Shown piece after piece: positions 27,280 through 34,014 of a stretch of DNA of 64,000 nucleotides (the first letter of the stretch is position 1; each line of letters starts with the position of its first letter). A program made the translations under genes and the position numbers. The notes under the pieces are model-generated. The model searched no databases. It was not told the origin of the DNA and worked only from the letters and a program-made list of their open reading frames with translations. The DNA comes from Pandoraea sp. PE-S2T-3 (GTDB taxonomy: Bacteria; Pseudomonadota; Gammaproteobacteria; Burkholderiales; Burkholderiaceae), in NCBI RefSeq assembly GCF_002179965.1, contig NZ_NGUQ01000014.1:434001-498000 (forward strand), in the 5' to 3' direction.

Positions 27280-28496
27280 ACCGCCATGCCCTCACGCACG
27301 ACAACGCGTCCGTTCGCCACCACCCAGCGACGCGGCGCACGCGTGACGATGGCCTGTGCGGCGTTCAAGGCATCCACCAGCACCAGATCGGCGCGTGCGC
27401 CCACCTGCAAGCCGTAGTCCTGAAAGCCGCACACCTGCGCGCCCTGATGCGTCACGCAGTCGAGCGCAATGTCGAGCTCGTCGTCGCGGCGCAGGTTGTA
27501 GCGCAGGCCGATCATCATGGCGCGCTCCAGCATGTCTGGCGAGCCATAGGGTGTCCACGTATCGCGAATGCCGTCGTTACCGCCCGCGAGCGGCACACCG
27601 GCACGGCGGCAAGCCATCAGCGGCGGCACCACGCGCGACGGCGGCGCGGTCGTGATGAGCGACACACCGGCGTCGGCCAGGCGAGCGAGCAGCGCCTCGG
27701 CACGCGCGGCGTCCAGTTCCCCCAGACAAAACGCGTGCGAGACGACGACCTTGCCTTGCATGCCGAGTGCAGCAATGCGCTCCAGCATCAGTTCGAACGA
27801 GAACACGCCCATCTCGCCCGGCTCGTGCAAATGAATGTCGACGGGGCAGCCATGCTTGTCGGCCAGCGCAAACATCGCATCGAGCGACTTCGCCGGGTCG
27901 CGGTCGATGGCGCACGGGTCGAGCCAGCCCAGCACGTCGGCACCGCGCGCGAGCGATTCGTCGAGCAGGGCAACGGTGCCTTCGCGATCGAGCACGCCCG
28001 ATTGCGGAAACGCCACGATCTGCATGTCGAGCGTGTCGGCCAGCGTCTCGCGGGTAGCAAGCACGCCGTCGAGATGGCGCAGCCCGGCGTCGGTATCGAT
28101 GTCGACGTGGGTGCGCAGTCGCGTCGTGCCGGCCGCCAGAAACGCACGGCCGAGCGCGAGCGAGGCGGCACCGGCATCATGCCCGCTGCTCGCACGCCAC
28201 GCCCGTTCGTTGTCGATGCGATCGATCAGGCGCGAACCGCATTCGTTCACGTACCACGGCATGCCCCACGCGGTCTTGTCCAGATGCGTGTGCGCTTCCA
28301 CCAGACCGGGCATCAGCAGCGCGCCCTGCGCATCGATCGCCTCGATACCGCCGGCCGCAGCGGGTGCATCAGGCAACGACGCCCCGATGGCGGCAATCGT
28401 CGCCCGGCCGTCGGCCGTGCGTTCGATGCGCACGGCGACGGGCGACCCGTCGAGTGCGCGGGCATTGCGAATTTCCAGAGTTTCCAGTGCGGTCAT
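27276..28496 (-). CDS. Cytosine deaminase-like amidohydrolase
   Basis: A 406-residue metal-dependent amidohydrolase resembling CodA. Motifs in order: HTHLDK (69-74, metal ligands and the CodA-type HxHLD), DIHLHEPGE (HxxE region holding the CodA catalytic Glu), VVSHAF (metal/transition-state His) and GGNDGIRDTWTPYGSPDMLE (the late catalytic Asp, CodA GHDD). All catalytic positions appear filled. It hydrolyses a cyclic amidine or amide, such as cytosine, isoguanine or a related nitrogen heterocycle; which one is unknown. It lies between a sodium/solute symporter (3 bases) and an MFS transporter (4-base overlap), suggesting uptake and catabolism of a nitrogenous compound under the GntR regulator at 30553. 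Confidence 0.85.
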   Translation of the reverse strand: MTALETLEIRNARALDGSPVAVRIERTADGRATIAAIGASLPDAPAAAGGIEAIDAQGALLMPGLVEAHTHLDKTAWGMPWYVNECGSRLIDRIDNERAWRASSGHDAGAASLALGRAFLAAGTTRLRTHVDIDTDAGLRHLDGVLATRETLADTLDMQIVAFPQSGVLDREGTVALLDESLARGADVLGWLDPCAIDRDPAKSLDAMFALADKHGCPVDIHLHEPGEMGVFSFELMLERIAALGMQGKVVVSHAFCLGELDAARAEALLARLADAGVSLITTAPPSRVVPPLMACRRAGVPLAGGNDGIRDTWTPYGSPDMLERAMMIGLRYNLRRDDELDIALDCVTHQGAQVCGFQDYGLQVGARADLVLVDALNAAQAIVTRAPRRWVVANGRVVVREGMAV

Positions 28497-28499
28497 GAA

Positions 28500-29975
28500 T
28501 CAAGTTCCCTGCGCCAGTCCCGGCGCCACATTGCGAGCCCGCGTCAACACGCTGACGATCACGAACGTTACCGCGTTCACGGCCAGTGCGACGAGCCCCA
28601 TGTTGATCGATGCCACCGTGTCCGGTGCGCCCGGCAGCAACGTATGCAAATTGACGTCGAGCGTCACGGCCAGCGCCAGCACCACGGCGCCCGCCCCAAT
28701 CCCGGCAAACGCGCCGTACTTGTTGCCGAACGGACGCGGCAACAAACTGGCCACGAACGACGGGAACAACTGCGTGAGCAAGCTCGATGCAAACAGCGCC
28801 AGCGCGACGAACGTCGCACCACCGCGCAACACGAAGAACACCGCAACCAGCCCGAAGACCGGCAGCACGCGCTTGGCGAGCTTGGCCACGAAGGCATCGC
28901 TGGCGTGCGGTGCAAAGCCGTCGCGATAGACGTTCTTGGCGAGCAGCGTCGACGCGTTGAGCAGAATCATCGAACCCGGCACCAGCGCGGTCAACACCCC
29001 GACGCCACCGATCACGCCGACGAACCACGGCGAGAACGTCTGCTTCACGATGCGCAGCAACGCCAGATCCGAATCGGCACCGGTGAGCCCCGGCACTTGC
29101 AGAATCGCCGCAAAGCCCACGAAGAACATGAACGCGATGACCATTTGATACAGCGGCATCAGGATGGTGTTTTTCCGCACGGCCGTCTCGCTCTTCGCCG
29201 CGTACACCGACGTGAAGACGTACGGATACAGGTAATAGCCCAGCGAGGTCAGCAGAATCGTCGAGTTGTACCAGGACAGCGTGAGACCGCTCGTCGGCAT
29301 TTGCAGGAAGCCCGGACGCGCCGCTTCGATACGGTCGAACATTTCGCCAAACCCGCCGAAGTAGTGCAACGGCAGATAGATGCCGAGGAACACGGCGATC
29401 ACGAGAATCAGGATGTCCTTGTAAATCGCGATGCTCGCCGACCCGTGGATGCCCGACACCGTGATGTAGAGCACCATCGCGATGGCACCGCACCAGATCG
29501 CAACCGTCGGCGTAATCGTGCCGTACGACGCTTCGGACACGATGATGCCGAGCCCGCGCAACTGAATGATCAGCAACGCGCTCATGCCCAGCACGGCGAC
29601 CAGCGACACCACCACGCCCAGCGCCCGCGAGCGGTACGCCGTGGCGAAGAAGTCCGAGAACGACACGCAGTTGTGACGTGTGGCGTGACGCCATGCCGCC
29701 GGCAGCATCCAGTAGCCGAGCAGATAAGCGAGCGCCCCGTAAGCGAGGATGTAGAACGCGGGCGGCCCCTTGCTGTAGGCCCAACCGCTCGCGCCCAGAA
29801 ACGTGAAAGTCGAGAAGGCCTCGCCGGCCATCAACAGGAATACCAGCAGCGTGCCGAAGCCACGCCCGCCCACGGCCCATTGCTCAAGGCTCATCTTGCG
29901 GCCGCGGCGTGCGCGCAGGCCGATAAACAAGGCAAAGGCGAGAAACGCCGCAATCACGGTGAGTGCGGCATTCAT
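28500..29975 (-). CDS. Sodium:solute symporter (SSS family)
   Basis: A 491-residue, about 13-helix SSS-family transporter. Recognisable segments are EQWAVGGRGFGTLLVFLLMAGEAFSTFTFLGASGWAYSKG (the conserved region around helix 2) and GIHGSASIAIYKDILILVIAVFLGIYLPL. The family imports pantothenate, nucleobases, proline, carboxylates and others with Na+. The start overlaps the preceding DUF3311 gene by four bases, a pairing found throughout bacteria. In this operon it probably imports the substrate of the deaminase-like enzyme. Confidence 0.9.
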   Translation of the reverse strand: MNAALTVIAAFLAFALFIGLRARRGRKMSLEQWAVGGRGFGTLLVFLLMAGEAFSTFTFLGASGWAYSKGPPAFYILAYGALAYLLGYWMLPAAWRHATRHNCVSFSDFFATAYRSRALGVVVSLVAVLGMSALLIIQLRGLGIIVSEASYGTITPTVAIWCGAIAMVLYITVSGIHGSASIAIYKDILILVIAVFLGIYLPLHYFGGFGEMFDRIEAARPGFLQMPTSGLTLSWYNSTILLTSLGYYLYPYVFTSVYAAKSETAVRKNTILMPLYQMVIAFMFFVGFAAILQVPGLTGADSDLALLRIVKQTFSPWFVGVIGGVGVLTALVPGSMILLNASTLLAKNVYRDGFAPHASDAFVAKLAKRVLPVFGLVAVFFVLRGGATFVALALFASSLLTQLFPSFVASLLPRPFGNKYGAFAGIGAGAVVLALAVTLDVNLHTLLPGAPDTVASINMGLVALAVNAVTFVIVSVLTRARNVAPGLAQGT

Positions 29976-30226
29976 GACGCGGCTCCCGGGGCCTTCTGGC
30001 CCTTGGCGGCGGACGCCGCGCTGGCACGGTCGGCCGCAGCGGCCTCGCGTGAACCGTCAAAGCGGAACATCACCACCATGACAACCGAGGTGAGCAGCAA
30101 CCAGACGATGTTCCATGTCATCAGGAACGGCAGACCGGCGAGCCGGGTGCCCACATGTTCGGCGAGCCAGCCGCCGCTGTAGAAGGCCGCGATAGGCAAC
30201 GCGGCCAGGCAATGTACGAGTTTCAT
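29972..30226 (-). CDS. DUF3311 small membrane protein, symporter partner
   Basis: An 84-residue protein with two predicted helices (LVHCLAALPIAAFYSGGWLAEHV and MTWNIVWLLLTSVVMVVMFRF) and a charged Ala-rich tail. DUF3311 proteins are typically encoded just before an SSS symporter and are presumed accessory subunits, like YhdT for PanF. ATG 30226 follows GGAG at good spacing; an in-frame start at 30253 is less likely. First gene of the four-gene minus-strand operon, translationally coupled to the symporter by ATGA overlap. Confidence 0.85.
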   Translation of the reverse strand: MKLVHCLAALPIAAFYSGGWLAEHVGTRLAGLPFLMTWNIVWLLLTSVVMVVMFRFDGSREAAAADRASAASAAKGQKAPGAAS

Positions 30227-30552
30227 GACGTCTCCAGACCCAAACAAATCCAAGGGGGATGGCCGCTGTCGTGCGGCTCGATGGTTTTAGCCATAAAATG
30301 GTTAACCATTTTTGTTGACCATTATCGGCAGTGCGATGCCAAAATGCAAGGTCGCGGGGGCGGCAAGGGTCAAACCGAGGGTTTTCCGCAGACGAACAAG
30401 CGAATGGAGGCGACGGGTACAATGCGCCCCACAGACACGTCTGCCGGGGCTTTGCTGGCGCACGGGTGTAAAGAATTTGCTGGCAATTCGCCGTTGAGTC
30501 CGCCGCCGGGTCTACGGCCGGGTTCGCATTTCGATTCATGAGGAGGGTTGGT
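30227..30552. other. Divergent control region of the deaminase operon and its GntR gene
   Basis: No gene. The left half has the palindrome cluster described at 30281-30322. The right half (about 30330-30535) has no obvious element and is the leader of the GntR gene. Confidence 0.6.
30281..30322. promoter_or_regulatory. GntR operator cluster (ATGGTT/AACCAT dyads)
   Basis: AAAATGGTTAACCATTTT (30295-30312) is a perfect 18-base palindrome. It is preceded by ATGGTTTTAGCCAT (30281-30294, an imperfect copy of the dyad) and followed by a half-site TGACCAT (30316-30322). The three sites lie 55-100 bases upstream of the first operon gene and fit the TGGT-N-ACCA form of FadR-type GntR regulators. Confidence 0.65.
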
Positions 30553-30555
30553 TTG
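30541..30555 (+). promoter_or_regulatory. Shine-Dalgarno AGGAGGG that sets a TTG start
   Basis: AGGAGGG (30541-30547) is followed, six bases after AGGAGG, by TTG at 30553. An in-frame ATG at 30538 lies just before this site, has no site of its own, and would place the Shine-Dalgarno inside the coding sequence. Confidence 0.65.
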
Positions 30556-31308
30556 AGCCGCACCGCAGAGGCCCACGAGGCACCGGCAGAAGATTCCCTC
30601 GGCGCCGGGAGCGCGGGACAGCAAATCGAGGCACGGGTGTATGCCGCCATTTCGCAGGCCTTGCTCTCGGGCAAGCTGCGCCCGGGCATGCCGCTGCGCG
30701 AGCGCAACCTCGCGCAGGCGTTCGACTGCACGCGCGGGGCGGTGCGCAAGGTGCTCGCCCGGCTGGGCTTCGAAGGCAAGCTGGTGCTCGAACCCAATCG
30801 CGGCGCCTTTGTGCCGCAACCCTCGCTTGACGACATCCGCCAGACCTACCGCGCCCGGCGCGTGCTGGAAACCGGCGTGATCACGAGTGTTTGCGGTCAA
30901 TTGAGCACGGTGCAACTCGCGCAGCTCGACGCGCACGTGGCTGAGGAGGCCGATTCGCATGCGCAGGGCACGCACGAGCGCTCGATCCGGCTCGCTGGCG
31001 AATTCCATCTGAAGTTGATCGACACGGCCAACAGCGCCGAGCTCGAAGCCTTCGCCCGTCAACTGGTCGCGAAAACCGAGCTCTACAAGGCGTTGTTCGA
31101 CCCGGCGGAGTTCATCCATTGCGCGCCCACCGAGCACGCGCAGTTGGTGGCCCGGCTGCGGGCAGGCGAAACGCAGGCGGCGGTGGCATTGGCGACAGCC
31201 CATCTGGACGAGCTGGAAGCGCGCGTACTCACGCGGGCGGCGGCCGCCGAGACCCCCGACTTCCACGCGATCTTTGCCGAGGCATTCGCCAACGCGGCGG
31301 TGCGCTGA
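30553..31308 (+). CDS. GntR-family (FadR subfamily) regulator of the deaminase/transport operon
   Basis: A 251-residue FadR-type regulator. The winged helix contains LRPGMPLRERNLAQAFDCTR followed by GAVRKVLARLGFEGKL; the C-terminal FCD domain has EFHLKLIDTANSAELEAFARQL, and the late HAQLVARLRAG His completes a likely metal site. TTG 30553 is preferred over ATG 30538 because of the consensus AGGAGG between them. The gene is divergent from the DUF3311-symporter-deaminase-MFS operon across a gap with an 18-base palindrome, so it very probably represses that operon and itself. The inducer is unknown. Confidence 0.87.
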   Translation: MSRTAEAHEAPAEDSLGAGSAGQQIEARVYAAISQALLSGKLRPGMPLRERNLAQAFDCTRGAVRKVLARLGFEGKLVLEPNRGAFVPQPSLDDIRQTYRARRVLETGVITSVCGQLSTVQLAQLDAHVAEEADSHAQGTHERSIRLAGEFHLKLIDTANSAELEAFARQLVAKTELYKALFDPAEFIHCAPTEHAQLVARLRAGETQAAVALATAHLDELEARVLTRAAAAETPDFHAIFAEAFANAAVR

Positions 31309-31440
31309 GCGGCGACGCACGGGTCACGTCGCACACCCGGCGCAATCGGGGTATATTTCGCCTCAACCCGATCCCCCGATCCACCGATTCACGGATTCAC
31401 GGACCACCCCGCTTGACGCAAGAAGCCCGAAGGAAGCCCA

Positions 31441-32741
31441 TGTCCCATCTGGTAGTCCACGGCGGCCAGCCCCTGCGCGGCCGCATCACCCCCTCCGCCA
31501 ACAAGAATGCCGTCCTGCCGGTGCTGTGCGCCACGCTGCTCACCGACAAGCCGGTGCGCCTCATCGGCGTGCCCGAGATCACCGACGTTCGCAAGATCCT
31601 CGACATCTTTCGCCAGCTCGGCAGCGATGTCAGCGTCGACTTCGACGCCGGTACGCTCGACGTGCATCACCTGAATACGAAGTTCGACCCGCGCACCGAC
31701 CATCTGCCCGAAGAGATGCGCTCGTCGATCATGCTGGTGCCGCCGCTGCTCGCGCGTTTTGGCGTCGCGCGCATCGAAGACAACATCAAGGGCTGCACGC
31801 TGGGTGTGCGCGAAATCGATCCGCACATTGAAGTGCTGCGCCACTTCGGCGGACGCGTCGAGCGCACCGAAGGCTCGCTGCTCATCCACGCCGACAGCGC
31901 CCGCCCGGCGATTCACCACTGGCTCGACTACGCGTCGGTTACCACTACGGAAAACTTCGTGCTGTGCGCCGCCTCGGCCAACGGACGCTCGCAGTTGAAC
32001 AACGCGGCGTCGGAGCCGCACGTGCAGGAGTTCTGCCGCTTCATGCAGATGCTGGGCGTGCCGATCGAAGGCGTGGGTACCTCGCAACTGGCCATCGAAG
32101 GCGTGTCGAGTTTCGGCGGCGGTGAATTCCGCTTCTCGGAAGACTTCCACGAAATCACCACGTTCCTCGCGCTCGGTGCGATTACCGGCGGCGAGATCAC
32201 CGTCAAGAACACCGCCCCGGAGCAGTTCCCGCTGATCGACCGCACGTTCGCCAAATTCGGCGTGAAGGTGGAGCATCGCGACGGCTGGTCCACCGCCACG
32301 GCGCAGGGCCCGCTCAAGGTGCAGACGCCGTTCACGAAGAACATTCTGACGAAGGTGGAAGCCGCACCGTGGCCCTATTTCCCGGTCGACCTGTTGCCGA
32401 TCTTCATTGCGCTGGGCGTGAAGGCCGAAGGCAGCGCCATGTTCTGGAACAAGGTCTACGACGGTGCCATGGGCTGGTCGACGGAATTGTCGAAGTTCGG
32501 CGCGCACGTGTTTCAGTCCGACCCGCATCGCCTGATCACGTTCGGCGGCATTCCGCTCTCGCCGGCGGTGGTCGAGAGTCCGTACATCATTCGGGTGGCG
32601 ATTGCGCTGCTGATGGTGGCGTCGAGTATCGACGGCCAATCGACGATCAAGAATGCGTTGCCGATCAAACGCGCGCATCCGCGCTTTGTCGAGAACCTGT
32701 GCTCGGTCGGCGCCAACGTCGTGTGGACCGAACCGGAATAA
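31441..32741 (+). CDS. murA: UDP-N-acetylglucosamine 1-carboxyvinyltransferase (MurA paralogue)
   Basis: A 433-residue EPSP-synthase-fold enolpyruvyl transferase that adds enolpyruvate from PEP to UDP-GlcNAc, the first committed step of peptidoglycan synthesis. Active-site residues of E. coli MurA have counterparts: Lys22-Asn23 (ANKNAVLP), Arg94 (EMRSSI), Cys119 in GCTLGVREIDPHI (the fosfomycin-target Cys115), the Asp of FPVDLLPIF (Asp305) and the Arg of KRAHPRF (Arg397). Outside these motifs it is well diverged from the MurA encoded near his genes in Burkholderiales, and no cell-wall gene is adjacent, so it may be a second copy. ATG 31441 follows AAGGAAG. Confidence 0.85.
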
Positions 32742-32780
32742 GGTTTCGTCAGGGTATCGGCAGGCTTGCAAAACCGGTGT

Positions 32781-32803
32781 CCGGTCCCCCCCGGGGGGGC
32801 CGG
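32781..32803. terminator. GC-only hairpin after murA paralogue
   Basis: CCGGTCCCCCCC faces GGGGGGGCCGG with a single mismatch and almost no loop. There is no T-run. It lies 40 bases after the stop codon and may mark the 3' end of the transcript. Confidence 0.4.
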
Positions 32804-33024
32804 GCTCGCACAGAGCAGCGCGCCAACGGCAAACGACCCCCCGATCGCCTGCACGCCGGTCATCGCTGCGGCGAACCCGACGGCTGACCTTACCTGAGTC
32901 GCTATTGCCAGACGGCACGACACCTTTGCCCGACAGCATGTGACGTTTGCCTGACGGAAAAATATTTGGCGTGCATGGCAAAACGCGCCACATCCCCCCG
33001 GTACGCCGGATCGAATGTGAAAGA

Positions 33025-34014
33025 ATGACGGCCATCATGAGCGATCGCCCCCTGCCCTTGCCGCCGTCCGGCACAGTTCATTCCACGGCTGCTGCACGCC
33101 GTGCCGGCACTCCATGGTCCGCCTCCGCCCATGCCCGCCAGTTGTCCGGCGCGCGCGTGCTCGTGGTCGACGACAATCAGGAAGACCGCATGCTGCTGAT
33201 GGATTTCCTCAGCCAGCAAGGCTGCCGGGTCTACATCGCGCAGGACGGCCGCGATGGCTACACCAAGGCGCGCACCGTGCAGCCCGATCTCATCCTGATG
33301 GATATCCGCATGCCGGTCTGCGACGGGCTCGGGGCTTGCCGCCTGCTCAAGGCCGACCCCGGCACGCGCCACATTCCCCTGATTTTCCTCACCGCCGCCG
33401 CCTTGCCGGGCGAGCGCGTCGCCGGCCTTACGGCGGGCGCGGTCGACTATGTGACCAAGCCCTACGACTTCGAAGAAGTGCGCCTGCGCCTGTCGATTCA
33501 CCTCAAGGCCAATGCGCCCGCGCCGGCCGCCACGACCACTGCGGCCATGCCCGCCGCACCCGTGGCGGCGATCGCCCACGAAGCACCGTTGCCGGTGCAG
33601 GCCCACACGCTCGATGCCGTGCTCTATCGCGCCACGCGCGCGCTGCTGCTGGGTCAGCTCGACGTCACGCCGGAACTGGCGGGACTGGCCAACGCCGTCG
33701 GCACCAACACCCGGCGGCTGAATCTGGCGTTTCGCCGTTGCGTGGGCGTGACCGTCTTCGACTTTCTGCGCGAAGAGCGCATGAAGGAAGCGCGCCGCCT
33801 GCTGACGGAGACCTCGCTCGACGTGCAGGACATCGCCAGTGCCGTCGGCTTTGCCAGCGCAGCCAACTTCGCGACCGCGTTTCGCGAGCGCTTCGGCATG
33901 CCGCCCAGCGGCTTTCGCGAGCGCGGCGCACACACCGTGCCCGATACGCCCGATAGCCAAGACACACGCACCGGTGATGCCGCCCCCGGGGACGCGCCGG
34001 GATCGTCGCAATGA
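33025..34014 (+). CDS. Response regulator with AraC-type DNA-binding domain
   Basis: A 329-residue regulator with an N-terminal receiver (VLVVDDNQEDR; phospho-acceptor Asp93 in LILMDIRMP; conserved Lys in YVTKPYD), an Ala/Pro linker and a C-terminal AraC double helix-turn-helix (FDFLREERMKEARRLLTETS, then IASAVGFASAANFATAFRERFGMPPSGFR). Receiver-AraC fusions are much rarer than OmpR or NarL types. ATG 33025 follows a GTGAAAGA site. The last four bases overlap the start of the hybrid kinase gene (ATGA), so the two make a coupled two-component pair. Targets are unknown. Confidence 0.87.
   Translation: MTAIMSDRPLPLPPSGTVHSTAAARRAGTPWSASAHARQLSGARVLVVDDNQEDRMLLMDFLSQQGCRVYIAQDGRDGYTKARTVQPDLILMDIRMPVCDGLGACRLLKADPGTRHIPLIFLTAAALPGERVAGLTAGAVDYVTKPYDFEEVRLRLSIHLKANAPAPAATTTAAMPAAPVAAIAHEAPLPVQAHTLDAVLYRATRALLLGQLDVTPELAGLANAVGTNTRRLNLAFRRCVGVTVFDFLREERMKEARRLLTETSLDVQDIASAVGFASAANFATAFRERFGMPPSGFRERGAHTVPDTPDSQDTRTGDAAPGDAPGSSQ

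Noticed and set aside
27228-30182. A 984-codon open frame on the plus strand opposite the deaminase/symporter genes
   Set aside because: It is rich in Arg, His and Gln, has no domain, and mirrors the codon pattern of three well-supported minus-strand genes; it is a GC-driven antisense shadow.
32781-32803. C7/G7 hairpin considered as a slippage or phase-variation tract
   Set aside because: It lies outside any coding frame between murA and the response regulator gene; a 3'-end structure is the simpler reading.
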